From Thermoleophilia bacterium (GTDB lineage: Bacteria > Actinomycetota > Thermoleophilia > Gaiellales > Gaiellaceae), in assembly GCA_014534295.1 (NCBI GenBank), contig JACVRU010000042.1:1-11972 (forward strand): 11,972 nt of DNA, given 5' to 3'. The notes below the pieces were generated by a model. It made no database searches and had not been told where the DNA came from. It was given only the letters and a program-made list of their open reading frames with translations. A program made the translations under genes and the position numbers. Below, one piece after another: positions 1-7,622 of this stretch (position 1 is the stretch's first letter; each line of letters begins with the position of its first letter).

Positions 1-646
1 AGTAGCGGTCGAAGAAGAGCAGCAGCCCAAGCGCGACGAGCACGGCGCCGCTGACGGCCTGGACGACGACCCAGCGATCGCGGAGCCACCGGAAGACGGC
101 CATCGTCCGCGCGAACGCGATCCCGGCCAGCAGAAACGAGGCCGAGATGCCGGCGGCGTAGACGAAGAGCAGCAGGGCGCCGCGCGCGACGGTGCCCGTA
201 TCGCCGGCGAGGACGAGGATGCCGGCCAGGACGCCGCCGATGCACGGCGCCGCGCAGAGGGCGAACGCCGCACCGAGCAGTCCTGACGAGCCTCGCGCTC
301 GTGCGAGCAGACCTGGCGCAACGAGGCGCTGCGGGATCGGTAGCAGACCCATGAACGCGAGCCCGAAGACGACGAGGACGAAGCCGGCGACCTGCAGCTG
401 CGCCTGCTGCCCGACGGCGTTCGCGATCGCCGCCGCCCCGGCGCCGAGCGTGACGAAGACGAGCGTGAAGCCGGCGAAGAACGGCAGGGAGCGCACGGCG
501 ACGCGGCGGCCGGTGCCCGGCCGCCCGAGCTCGCCCGCTTCGAGCGCGGCCACCGAGGACAGGTAGCCCGGGACGAGCGGCAGCACGCACGGGAAGACGA
601 CCGATGCCATTCCCGCCACGAACGCGACCGGGATCCGCTCAGCCAT
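1..646 (-). CDS. ccdA: Cytochrome c biogenesis protein CcdA (DsbD-type transmembrane electron transporter), 3' end cut by window
   Basis: Family role: a polytopic membrane protein that moves electrons from cytoplasmic thioredoxin to extracytoplasmic thioredoxin-like partners such as CcmG. Seen: 215 residues from an ATG at 646 to the window edge, with no stop reached. The N-terminus has the hallmark segment FPCVLPLVPGYL (Cys20). The second conserved cysteine is in CAAPCIGG (Cys135), at the start of the second half of the internal duplication. About five to six hydrophobic segments are visible, and roughly one further helix is probably missing. The start overlaps the stop of the upstream CcmH-like gene by 8 nt (ATGGCTGA). 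There is no clear Shine-Dalgarno sequence, so translation is probably coupled. CcmG- and CcmH-like genes directly upstream support a role in cytochrome c maturation. The family call is firm; the C-terminus is unknown. Confidence 0.93.
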   Translation of the reverse strand, partial: MAERIPVAFVAGMASVVFPCVLPLVPGYLSSVAALEAGELGRPGTGRRVAVRSLPFFAGFTLVFVTLGAGAAAIANAVGQQAQLQVAGFVLVVFGLAFMGLLPIPQRLVAPGLLARARGSSGLLGAAFALCAAPCIGGVLAGILVLAGDTGTVARGALLLFVYAAGISASFLLAGIAFARTMAVFRWLRDRWVVVQAVSGAVLVALGLLLFFDRY

Positions 647-1055
647 CGAAGCGGGCGAGCTCGTCCTCGACCCGCCGCTCCAGCTCCGGAGCCAGCGGGC
701 CGGCCTCGCGGCCGGGCGTACGGCTCCACCGCCAGGCCAGCGCCCCGAGGACGGCGGCACCGAGGACCGCCCCGCCGATGGGGAGCAGCCAGGCGATCAG
801 GTCGAAGCCGCGCCGCTCGGGGACGGCGAGCACGCGCGGGCCGAACTGCTCGACGAGCTTCGCCTTGATCTCCTCCTTCGAGTCGCCGGCGGCGATCCGC
901 TCACGGATGTAGGCGCGCATCCGGTCGGCGATCGGCGCATTCGACTGGTCGAGCGTGACCTGGCAGGTCGGGCAGACGACCTCGTCCTCGAGGTCCGCGA
1001 GCGTCGGGGGCGAGGCGACGGCGAGGACGGCGACGAGCGCAGCGAGGAGGATCAT
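639..1055 (-). CDS. ccmH: Cytochrome c-type biogenesis protein CcmH/CycL-like
   Basis: Family role: a membrane-anchored, periplasm-facing thiol protein of system I cytochrome c maturation that helps keep apocytochrome CXXCH cysteines reduced for heme attachment. Seen: 138 residues with a signal peptide at about 1-20. The redox motif VVCPTCQ (Cys28, Cys31) is followed by SNAPIADRMRAYI, matching the family pattern CXXCQ...SNAPLA..LR. A three-helix acidic/basic region ends in FGPRVLAVPERRGFD, then a transmembrane helix at about 86-108 and a short charged tail. This is the usual length for the short CcmH form without a TPR part. The ATG overlaps the CcmG-like stop as ATGA, and the gene's own end overlaps ccdA by 8 nt. 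The same frame stays open upstream, but that stretch lies over the CcmG gene and is not credible. Confidence 0.93.
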   Translation of the reverse strand: MILLAALVAVLAVASPPTLADLEDEVVCPTCQVTLDQSNAPIADRMRAYIRERIAAGDSKEEIKAKLVEQFGPRVLAVPERRGFDLIAWLLPIGGAVLGAAVLGALAWRWSRTPGREAGPLAPELERRVEDELARFDG

Positions 1056-1621
1056 GAGCCGAGCGCCAGCCGGACGCCTTCCTCGAAGTCGCGCATGAAC
1101 TCCTCCCGGGCGTTGACGGCGCCCGCGATCCGCTTGCCCACGAGCCGCCCGCGACGATCGACGAAGAAGGTCTCCGGGACGCCGACGGCACCGTACTTCG
1201 CCACGAGCGCTCCGTCGCGGTCGTAGACCACCGGGTAGGTGATCCCCTCCCGCTCCATGAAGCCGAGCGCGTCGCTGCGGAGGTCGTTGAAGTCGACGCC
1301 GAGCACGACGAGGCCCTCGTCGCGGTGCTCGCGCCAGGCCGCCTCGAGGACAGGCGCCTCCTCTTTGCAGGGCGCGCACCAGGATGCCCAGAAGTTGATC
1401 ACGACCGCCTTGCCGCGGAGCTCGGCGAGCGAGAGCGTGCCCTTCCGGTCGAGGCGCGGCAGCGTGAACGCAGGCGCCGGAGGCTGCTCGCCGCGGGCGA
1501 GCGCGCTCGGGATCCCGCTCCCCTCGTCGTGGACGAGCTTCCACACCAGGAGCGTGAGCAGCGCGACGACGAGCCCGACGGCCAGCGCCTGGGCCCCGAG
1601 CATCAGCCGCCCAGCGGTCAC
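1052..1621 (-). CDS. ccmG: CcmG/DsbE/TlpA-like thiol-disulfide oxidoreductase
   Basis: Family role: a membrane-tethered thioredoxin-fold reductant on the outer face of the membrane, re-reduced by CcdA and passing electrons to CcmH or apocytochrome c. Seen: 189 residues from the GTG at 1621, with one N-terminal helix (about 7-28). A thioredoxin fold follows with active site WASWCAPCKEE (Cys82, Cys85) and the cis-proline region GVPETFFVD (137-145), whose GVPETF form is typical of CcmG/DsbE. Start choice: the GTG overlaps the L,D-transpeptidase stop as GTGA and places an Arg before the helix. An ATG at 1603 (183 aa) is the alternative; neither has a strong Shine-Dalgarno sequence. The gene overlaps ccmH by 4 nt. 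It could instead be a generic TlpA/ResA, but the neighbours favour CcmG. Confidence 0.92.
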   Translation of the reverse strand: MTAGRLMLGAQALAVGLVVALLTLLVWKLVHDEGSGIPSALARGEQPPAPAFTLPRLDRKGTLSLAELRGKAVVINFWASWCAPCKEEAPVLEAAWREHRDEGLVVLGVDFNDLRSDALGFMEREGITYPVVYDRDGALVAKYGAVGVPETFFVDRRGRLVGKRIAGAVNAREEFMRDFEEGVRLALGS

Positions 1622-2604
1622 CGCCGGATGATGAAGACGGTCGTCCCCACGCGCACGCGGTTGAACAGCCACTCCGCGTCGTGGATCGCCATCCGGATGC
1701 AGCCGTGCGACAGCGAGTAGCCGAGCGAGGCCGCGTCGGGCGTGCCGTGGATGCCGACGCCGGGCGAGGAGATGCCCATCCAGCGCGTCCCGAGCGGGTT
1801 CCCGGGCCCCGGCGGGATCGGCTGCTCGTCCTTCGCCCAGTCGGAGTCGGGCGGGTACCACCACGGGTTCTTCCACATGCTGATGACGGTGAAGCGGCCG
1901 AGCGGCGTCGGGTACTGCGACATCCCGGTGGCGATGCGGAAGCGCTTGACGGGCTTCGCGCCGTTGTAGAGGTGGAGCCACTTCGACTCCCGCCGGATCA
2001 CGAGCACCGGCCCGACGTTCCTGCGCGTGACCGCGGGCTCGATCGTCCTGACGGGCACCTCGGTCGGCAGCCTGCTGTTGCTCGTCAGCGCGCGCACGAT
2101 GGTCGCGGTTGTCTTCATCCGCTCGACCGACTGGCCGGGCCGCTCCCGGGTCACGAACGGGTGGACGCGCCGCAGGAGCACGCGGGCGTCCACCGGCTTC
2201 CGGTCGAAGCGCGAGGCGAGGCCGGCTACGTAGGCCCGCACCTTCGCGCCCGCCACGCGAACGGTCAGCGGCACGTCGGTGTTCGGCGCCGCGACGAGCG
2301 CCCTGGCAACCGCCGGCGGGACGTAGGCCCTCGCCCCGAGCTCCGTCGGCGTCGGCTTGACCACGTGGTCTCCGACGCGTAGGGGGAGCGGCGCCTCGAA
2401 GGCGGTCCTGATCACGGAGGTCGCCGCCTCGGGAGTGAGCCCGGCGACGACGATGCCGGAGATGCTGACGCCCTCCGGGACCACCGCAGGCGCCGGAGGC
2501 GGCGGCACGGGATCGTCGTGGGTGGCGGCGACGCCGGGCTGTGCGACGAGGAACGCCGCGGTCATCAGCCCCAGTACCGGGAGAGCGTGTCGTCCTCGTC
2601 TCAC
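1618..2604 (-). CDS. Exported L,D-transpeptidase (YkuD domain) with N-terminal peptidoglycan-binding-like domain
   Basis: Family role: forms 3-3 peptidoglycan crosslinks, or attaches proteins, using a catalytic cysteine outside the membrane. Seen: 328 residues from the GTG at 2604, with a signal peptide MRRGRHALPVLGLMTAAFLV and a likely cleavage after an Ala near 26-27. A Pro-rich linker follows, then a region (about 45-135) with the ISGIVVAGLTPEAA pattern of the PG_binding_4/YoaR-type domain. The YkuD domain (about 199-327) ends with IHGTPD (His286) and SLSHGCIRM (His300, Cys302), the HGT...SHGCIRM catalytic signature. An in-frame GTG at 2643 would add 13 residues but overlaps the GDPD gene; 2604 gives a cleaner signal peptide and a 4-nt gap. 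The gene overlaps ccmG as GTGA, an unusual pairing of cell-wall and cytochrome genes. Confidence 0.94.
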   Translation of the reverse strand: MRRGRHALPVLGLMTAAFLVAQPGVAATHDDPVPPPPAPAVVPEGVSISGIVVAGLTPEAATSVIRTAFEAPLPLRVGDHVVKPTPTELGARAYVPPAVARALVAAPNTDVPLTVRVAGAKVRAYVAGLASRFDRKPVDARVLLRRVHPFVTRERPGQSVERMKTTATIVRALTSNSRLPTEVPVRTIEPAVTRRNVGPVLVIRRESKWLHLYNGAKPVKRFRIATGMSQYPTPLGRFTVISMWKNPWWYPPDSDWAKDEQPIPPGPGNPLGTRWMGISSPGVGIHGTPDAASLGYSLSHGCIRMAIHDAEWLFNRVRVGTTVFIIRR

Positions 2605-2608
2605 GGCC

Positions 2609-3292
2609 TCAAAAGGTACCCGCAACGACCGTCGGATCGTCACTGATGATCCCGTCCACGCCGAGCGCCGCCAGGCGGGCGGCGAGCGCCGGGTCGTCCA
2701 CGGTCCAGGCGAGCACCTGCGCCCCGCGGGCGTGGCAACTCCGGACGACCGCCGGGCCGATCACGGCATGGTTGAGCGTCGCGACGGAGGCGTCGGCCCG
2801 GGCGAGCAACCGGCCGATCCGCAGGGGCAGGGCCGCCCGGAGCGCGCCGAGCCCCGCCGCCGTGGCCGGGCGGAGGAGCCGCCGCGAGCTGATCCCGAGC
2901 CGGTCGAACGGGTACGTCAGCCCCCGCCGGAGCCCCGGCTCGAGCTGCCCGAGCAGGCGGACCGACCCCGCGTGGCACGAGCTGACGAGCGTCCGCTCGA
3001 CCCAGGCGTGGCGGCGCACGGCGGCCGTCAGCTCGGCTTCGTAGCCGGGCCCCTTCACGTCGAGGAGGACGTCGACGCCCCGCTCCCGCACGAGCGCCAG
3101 CGCTTCGTCGAGCATCGGGAGCACGGGCCAGCCGGCCGGCGCGTCGTGGGCGAGCACGAGCGTGCCGTCGGCGAGCGGGACCACGTCGAGCTCGACCATG
3201 TCCACGCCGACTTCGAGCGCCCGCTCGATCGCCTCGAGCGTGTTCTCGGGGGCGAGGGCGGCGGCACCCCGGTGGCCGATGCGCAGGACCAT
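2609..3292 (-). CDS. Glycerophosphodiester phosphodiesterase family protein (GDPD)
   Basis: Family role: a TIM-barrel enzyme that cleaves glycerophosphodiesters to glycerol-3-phosphate and an alcohol, usually needing a divalent metal. Seen: 227 residues. The N-terminal signature is IGHRG (His7, Arg8), PENT (15-18), VELDV (Glu34, Asp36), DGTLVLAHD (His49, Asp50). The C-terminal strand motifs are VLAWTVDD and LGVDGIISDDP. These are the acid/base histidines and metal ligands of the family. The length is at the short end, and there is no signal peptide or membrane helix, so it is probably cytoplasmic. The ATG at 3292 has no Shine-Dalgarno sequence and sits 5 bp from a palindrome (3298-3312). The open frame continues upstream to 3475, but over the preceding gene and without GDPD similarity. 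It may read through from the upstream genes or have its own regulated promoter. Confidence 0.93.
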   Translation of the reverse strand: MVLRIGHRGAAALAPENTLEAIERALEVGVDMVELDVVPLADGTLVLAHDAPAGWPVLPMLDEALALVRERGVDVLLDVKGPGYEAELTAAVRRHAWVERTLVSSCHAGSVRLLGQLEPGLRRGLTYPFDRLGISSRRLLRPATAAGLGALRAALPLRIGRLLARADASVATLNHAVIGPAVVRSCHARGAQVLAWTVDDPALAARLAALGVDGIISDDPTVVAGTF

Positions 3293-3297
3293 CGCTG

Positions 3298-3367
3298 GTA
3301 ACAGAGTGTTACTTGTCCCCGGCCGGGCGATCCTCCCGGTACGACTCAAGTAACAGAGTGTTACTTG
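3298..3367. promoter_or_regulatory. Pair of palindromic sites (GTAACA-GAG-TGTTAC) before the GDPD gene
   Basis: Seen: a 15-bp inverted repeat with arms GTAACA/TGTTAC and spacer GAG occurs identically at 3298-3312 and 3350-3364. The second copy extends to a perfect 9+3+9 palindrome at 3347-3367 (arm CAAGTAACA). The first keeps the extension on one side only (to 3315). The copies are 52 bp apart, close to five helical turns. The A/T-rich core stands out in very GC-rich DNA. The distal site contains the stop codon of the upstream methyltransferase-like gene (3361-3363); the proximal site ends 5 bp before the GDPD start. Between them is a weak CCGGG/CCCGG hairpin (3323-3339) without a T-run. Inference: a two-site operator for a dimeric regulator such as a TetR- or GntR-type protein. 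The regulator is not in the window. Confidence 0.6.
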
Positions 3368-4890
3368 CTCGGAGAGGTTGGCAGCGGCTCCTCGTCGAGG
3401 CGGCCGCCGCGGGCCGCGTACTCGAGGATCATCCGGTCGGTGACCCATTCGACCGGTGCGCGGTCGTCCGTCCACGGGTCGGCCGAGGCAGCCACCGGGG
3501 CGCTGAGCTGCGACTCGAGCAGCCCCGCGAGCGCCCGCAGCGGCGCGGGCACCTGCCTGTGACTGCGGAGCGGATCGGTCAGGCCGACGACGAAGTGGTT
3601 GAACCGCAGCACCGGCCAGACACGGGCCTCCGGGAAGACGGCCGCGACCGTGCCGGCGAGCGCATCCCGCAGGCGACGGTCGCCGGGCACCGTCGCGACG
3701 TTCAGGGCGAGCACACCGCCCGGCGCCAGGCGCGACCGCGCGAGCTCGAAGAACTGACGCGTGGCGAGGTAGAACGGCACGTAGGGCTGGTGGTACGCGT
3801 CGACGATGATCACGTCGTACCGGCGGTCGGTGCGGCGCAGGAAGGGGCGTGCGTCGGCGTCGACGACCCGGAGGCGCGGGTTCTCGCCCATCCCGAACAG
3901 GCGCAGGCCGACGTCCGACACGGCCGGGTCGATCTCGACGCCGTCGATCTCGACCTCGGGCCAGAAGCTCCCGTAGGCGCGCGCGACGGTACCGCCCGCA
4001 TTTCCGAGCACGGCGAGGCTGCGCGGCTCCCGGTCGAGCAGCGCCGGGATCACGAGCAGCGCGTCCCAGAGGCCGCCGGTCAGCACCGTGTCCGGCCGGT
4101 ATACGGAGTGGACCGCGACGCCCTCGTTCAGGTACAGCCGCCGGACGCCGCCGCGCTCGACGACCTGGATGAACTGGTAGCGCGACTCCTCCTCGTGGAG
4201 GATCCGGCCGTCGCTCGCCTTGATCACGCCCGGGGGTACGGCCAGCAGCGTGCCGACCGCCGCCGCCGCCGCGAGCCCGCGGCCGCCGAGCAACGGGGAC
4301 GAGGCCGCTGCGAGCACGGCGGCCGACGCGATCAGCGTGCGCTGCGTCCCGATCAGCGGGATCGTGACGAGCGCGGGCAGGAAGGTCCCGAGCAGGCTGC
4401 CGGCGGTGGAGAGCGCGTAGAGGCGGCCCGCCACCTCGCCTGCGGAGCCGACGGTGTCGAGCGCGAGCCGGATCGCGAACGGCGAGACCATCCCGAGCAC
4501 GAACACGGGCGGCGCGAAGAGTACGAGCGTGGCGAAGAACGAGCCGACGACGGCGCCGGCCGAGAGCCGGTCGAGGCCGCGCGCGGCGACGTCGAGGATC
4601 GGGTCGGTGACGAAGGGAAGGATCGCGACGTAGAGGCCCGCGCCGAGCACGAGCAACCCGAGCAGCCGTGGCTCCGGCCTCCGGTCGGCGAGCTTCCCGC
4701 CCAGCCAGTAGCCGAGCGAGAGCGCCAGCAGGACGAGCCCGATCAGGTTCGCCCAGACGATCGTGGAGGAGCCGTAGTAGGGCGCCAGCAGGCGGGAGGC
4801 GGAGATCTCCACGGCGAGCGTGCCCGTGCCCGCGCCGAAGACGAGCGCCGAGAGCGCCCGCGCGGAGGGACGGGCCGAGGCGGCCGTCAC
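3361..4890 (-). CDS. Membrane-anchored spermidine-synthase-like protein (fused transmembrane/SAM-methyltransferase fold)
   Basis: Seen: 509 residues from the GTG at 4890. The N-terminal half (about 10-225) has seven to eight hydrophobic helices with small-residue motifs such as FGAGTGTLAVEISASRLLAPYYG, typical of the fused MFS/spermidine-synthase family. The C-terminal half (about 235-490) is a Rossmann methyltransferase fold with VLGNAGGTVARAY (296-306), an acidic ribose-binding site VEID (318-321), VDADARPF (353-360) and IIVDAYHQPYVPFY (361-374). Canonical spermidine synthases have a GGGDG loop and a polyamine-binding DSTDP-like motif; here these are GNAGG and DAYHQP, so polyamine synthesis should not be assumed. 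The start overlaps the phosphatase stop as GTGA, implying coupled translation. A longer frame to 4956 lies over the phosphatase gene and is rejected. The true substrate is unknown. Confidence 0.88.
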   Translation of the reverse strand: MTAASARPSARALSALVFGAGTGTLAVEISASRLLAPYYGSSTIVWANLIGLVLLALSLGYWLGGKLADRRPEPRLLGLLVLGAGLYVAILPFVTDPILDVAARGLDRLSAGAVVGSFFATLVLFAPPVFVLGMVSPFAIRLALDTVGSAGEVAGRLYALSTAGSLLGTFLPALVTIPLIGTQRTLIASAAVLAAASSPLLGGRGLAAAAAVGTLLAVPPGVIKASDGRILHEEESRYQFIQVVERGGVRRLYLNEGVAVHSVYRPDTVLTGGLWDALLVIPALLDREPRSLAVLGNAGGTVARAYGSFWPEVEIDGVEIDPAVSDVGLRLFGMGENPRLRVVDADARPFLRRTDRRYDVIIVDAYHQPYVPFYLATRQFFELARSRLAPGGVLALNVATVPGDRRLRDALAGTVAAVFPEARVWPVLRFNHFVVGLTDPLRSHRQVPAPLRALAGLLESQLSAPVAASADPWTDDRAPVEWVTDRMILEYAARGGRLDEEPLPTSPSK

Positions 4891-7622
4891 GCGGTGCGCT
4901 TGATTACGACGAGCGCGCAGTCGTCGAGGAGCTCGCCGTTGCCGAACGCGCGGCACTCCTCGAGCACGGCCCCGGCGAGGTCCCCCGCCGCGAGCTCCTT
5001 CCGCCCCGAGAGGACCGCTTCCAGCCGGTCGAGCCCGAACAGCTCGCCGCCGCGCCGCACCTCGACCACGCCGTCCGTATAGAGCACGACGGCGGCGCCC
5101 AGCGGCAGGACCGCCGTTGCCTCCTCGTATTCCTGGTCGGGCTCGATGCCCAGCGCGAGCCCGTGCGCGGCGAGTGGCCGCACCGTGCCGTCGGGCAGCA
5201 GCACCCGCGGCTCGGGATGGCCGGCGCTCGCGCAGGCGACCTGCCCCGTGCCGGGCTCGATCGTCAGGTAGAGCATCGTGATGAACTTCCCGGACGCGAT
5301 CTCGCCGCAGACGACGTCGTTCGCGGCCGCGAGGAAGGCACCGGGCTCGGAGTGCTCGCGAGCGAGAGACCGGAACACGAACTTCGCCATGGCCATGTCC
5401 GCGGCCGCGTCGACGCCGTGCCCGGTGACGTCGCCGAGGATGACCGCGAGGCGGCCGTCCTCGAGCTCGATGAAGTCGTAGACGTCCCCGCCGAGCTCGA
5501 CGCGCGCCGAAGACGCGTACACCTCGCCGAGCTCGATCCCCGGGATGTCGGGCTCCTCGCGGGGGAGCAGCGACCGGTGCATCGCGTCGGCGAACTCTTT
5601 GTGCTGCTGGTAGAGCCGGGCGTTGTCGATTGCCAGCGCCGCCTGGGCCGCGACCGAGATTCCGATCTCCGTCGCCTCCCGCGTGATCGGGCGGGCCGGG
5701 TCGAGGGAGACGAGCTCCACGGTCCCGAGCAGCTCCGTGGAGGTCGCGATCGGCAGTACGACGGCGCTCGACCCCTTCTCCAGGAAGGGCACCAGCGCCC
5801 GGTGGGCGGACGTGCGGGAGGCCGTCTCGGCGTCGAGCGTCACCGCCCGGCCGGTGCGAAGACGCCGGCGCGGCAGGCCCTCGAGCGGCTGCGGGAGCGA
5901 GATCACCGACCGCAGCGCTTCGGCGAGCCGCTCATCGGCAATGTGCAGCGCGCGCGGGACGAGGGTCTCGCCGCGTGCGTCCCTGAGCCGGATCACGGCC
6001 GCGTCGACGTGCAGCAGCGCGACGACGGTCGTGACGACGGCCTCGAGCGTCGCCTCGAGCGACAGGCTCTGGGCGAACGAGCGCGAGATCTCGTAGAGCG
6101 AGCCGAGCTGTCGCGCCGCGTGCCGCTCGAGCGCCAACACGTCCTCGAGCTCCGCGCCGAGCCGCGTGGCCTCCTCGTGAAGGCGCGCATTCTGGACGGA
6201 GACCGCCAGCTGCGCGGCGAGCGCCGCCAGGAGCGACCGCTCGTTCTTCCCGAAGGCGCGGCCCGGCGGGGGATACACGGCCAGGAGGCCGACCACCTCG
6301 TCGGGGAGGACCAGCGGCACCGCGACCGCGGCCTCGACGGCCGCCTCCGCGAGCTCGAGATCCAGGTCGGCGAGCTCGGGCTCGGCGGAGACGTCTTCCA
6401 CGACGAGTATGCCCCGGCCCCGCAACGGGCCGAGCGAAAGCTCGAGCAGCCGCTCCGCCACGGGCTCGTGAGGCCCGGCGAGCGAGCGAGACGCGGCGGC
6501 CGTCAGACGGCCCCCCTCGCGCAGGTAGACGCCGATCCGCTCCACGACGAGGACCTGTGAGATCCGGTCGACCGCCGTCGCGAGCGTGTGGGCGAGGGAC
6601 AGCTCCTCGTTCGCCTCCGCCACGAGCTCGAGCAATGCCCGCGTCCGCTCGAGCTCGACCTTCAGCGTGCGCCCCCGCGCTCCGGCCCGGAGGGCCTGGG
6701 CCGCCCGGGCGCCGAACGTGGCCAGGCGCCCGAGCACGCCCTGCGGCGGGTCTGCACCCTCGGCGAAGAGCAGCTGGAGCACGTGGGTCGGAGGCTGCCC
6801 GAGCGGGAGAGTCGCGACCGTGCCGGCGCCGGCGACCGTCGCGAGGCCGCCCGACCTGGAGCCGCCGAGGGCCGCCTCCGCGAGCGGCAGCGTCTTCTCC
6901 ACAGCGGCCGCCTCGGCAGCGCCGTGGCTGGCGACGAACCTGAGCCCGTGCTCGTCCCTCGCCCAGAGGAGCGAGGCGGCCGCGCCGGCGGCCTGGTAGG
7001 CGACGCGCGCGATCTCCGTCTCGGTCGCCGCCTCGTCGCCCGCGGCGACGAGCGCCTCGCCCGCGAGCTCGAGCGCCTGCTCGGCGGCCGCCGGCGTGGA
7101 ACCGTTCCCGGCGGAGGGGCCGAACGTCCTGATCGCGCTCGCGGCGTGGTCGGCAGCGAGCCGCGCCAGGAGCCGCTCCTCGTCGCCGAAGGCGTCGCGT
7201 GCCCGCATCAGCTCGAGCGTCCCGACGAGCTCGCCGCCCGCGACCGCGGGGACGAGGAGCACGGCTGTCGCGCCGGCCTTCGCCGCCGCGGCGACGACCG
7301 CAGCCGGGAGCCGCCCTCCCTCGTCCGTCTCGCCGTCGACCTCGTCGCGGCCGAGCCGGGTGCCTTCCAGTTCGGCGGCGAGGGCGGCCGAGTCGGTGAC
7401 GACCGCCCGCGCGCGCAGGCTGGAGCCGCCCTCGAGCTCGCGCACGACGGCGACCGGGGCACTGGCCGCCTGCGCGGCGGCCCGTGCGATCCCCTCCAGC
7501 GTCTCGACGAGCGTCGTTCCCCCGGCGAGCGCTCGGCCGGACGCGGACAGCGCCGCCAGCGGTGACCCGCGGCCCCCCTCGGCGTCCGGCGCGGGGGCCC
7601 CCGGCTGACCCAGCGCGACCAT
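4887..7622 (-). CDS. Multi-GAF SpoIIE/RsbU-type PP2C serine phosphatase
   Basis: Family role: a sensor-phosphatase that usually dephosphorylates an anti-anti-sigma (STAS) protein in a partner-switching stress pathway. Seen: 911 residues, with no membrane helix or signal peptide. There are four GAF-like regions at about 35-165, 185-312, 340-480 and 500-670; the second is the most degenerate. Helical linkers lie between them (about 318-345, 478-500, 670-685). The PP2C/SpoIIE domain (about 690-908) has the metal-binding and core motifs GGDVYDF (711-717, Asp713), GDVTGHG (730-736, Asp731), SAGHPEP (799-805), YTDGVVE (848-854, Asp850) and LDDCALVV (899-906), so it looks catalytically intact. It heads the minus-strand run and overlaps the next gene by 4 nt. 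No STAS protein, anti-sigma kinase or sigma factor is in the window, so its target is unknown. Confidence 0.95.
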   Translation of the reverse strand: MVALGQPGAPAPDAEGGRGSPLAALSASGRALAGGTTLVETLEGIARAAAQAASAPVAVVRELEGGSSLRARAVVTDSAALAAELEGTRLGRDEVDGETDEGGRLPAAVVAAAAKAGATAVLLVPAVAGGELVGTLELMRARDAFGDEERLLARLAADHAASAIRTFGPSAGNGSTPAAAEQALELAGEALVAAGDEAATETEIARVAYQAAGAAASLLWARDEHGLRFVASHGAAEAAAVEKTLPLAEAALGGSRSGGLATVAGAGTVATLPLGQPPTHVLQLLFAEGADPPQGVLGRLATFGARAAQALRAGARGRTLKVELERTRALLELVAEANEELSLAHTLATAVDRISQVLVVERIGVYLREGGRLTAAASRSLAGPHEPVAERLLELSLGPLRGRGILVVEDVSAEPELADLDLELAEAAVEAAVAVPLVLPDEVVGLLAVYPPPGRAFGKNERSLLAALAAQLAVSVQNARLHEEATRLGAELEDVLALERHAARQLGSLYEISRSFAQSLSLEATLEAVVTTVVALLHVDAAVIRLRDARGETLVPRALHIADERLAEALRSVISLPQPLEGLPRRRLRTGRAVTLDAETASRTSAHRALVPFLEKGSSAVVLPIATSTELLGTVELVSLDPARPITREATEIGISVAAQAALAIDNARLYQQHKEFADAMHRSLLPREEPDIPGIELGEVYASSARVELGGDVYDFIELEDGRLAVILGDVTGHGVDAAADMAMAKFVFRSLAREHSEPGAFLAAANDVVCGEIASGKFITMLYLTIEPGTGQVACASAGHPEPRVLLPDGTVRPLAAHGLALGIEPDQEYEEATAVLPLGAAVVLYTDGVVEVRRGGELFGLDRLEAVLSGRKELAAGDLAGAVLEECRAFGNGELLDDCALVVIKRTA

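Noticed and set aside
192..566. Plus-strand frame near the window start
   Set aside because: It is antisense to ccdA, which has clear CcdA motifs (FPCVLPLVPGYL, CAAPC) and membrane helices.
3323..3339. CCGGG/CCCGG hairpin between the palindromes as an intrinsic terminator
   Set aside because: The stem is only 5 bp and no T-run follows on either strand.
3293..3475. N-terminal extension of the GDPD frame up to 3475
   Set aside because: The extension overlaps the end of the upstream gene, has no GDPD similarity and passes through the palindromic sites; the family signature begins within seven residues of ATG 3292.
3313..5082. 589-codon open frame on the plus strand
   Set aside because: It is antisense to the methyltransferase-like gene and its product is a low-complexity Arg/Glu/Asp-rich string with no family motifs. 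Such long shadow frames are expected opposite high-GC genes.
5993..6190. Small minus-strand frame inside the phosphatase gene
   Set aside because: It is an Arg/Ser-rich out-of-frame reading of the GAF4 coding region without a ribosome binding site or any motif.
4668..7565. Long plus-strand open frames (4668-6560 and 6588-7565)
   Set aside because: Both are antisense to the four-GAF phosphatase, whose motifs and codon pattern are convincing; the plus-strand products are Arg/Gly/Glu-rich with no domain.
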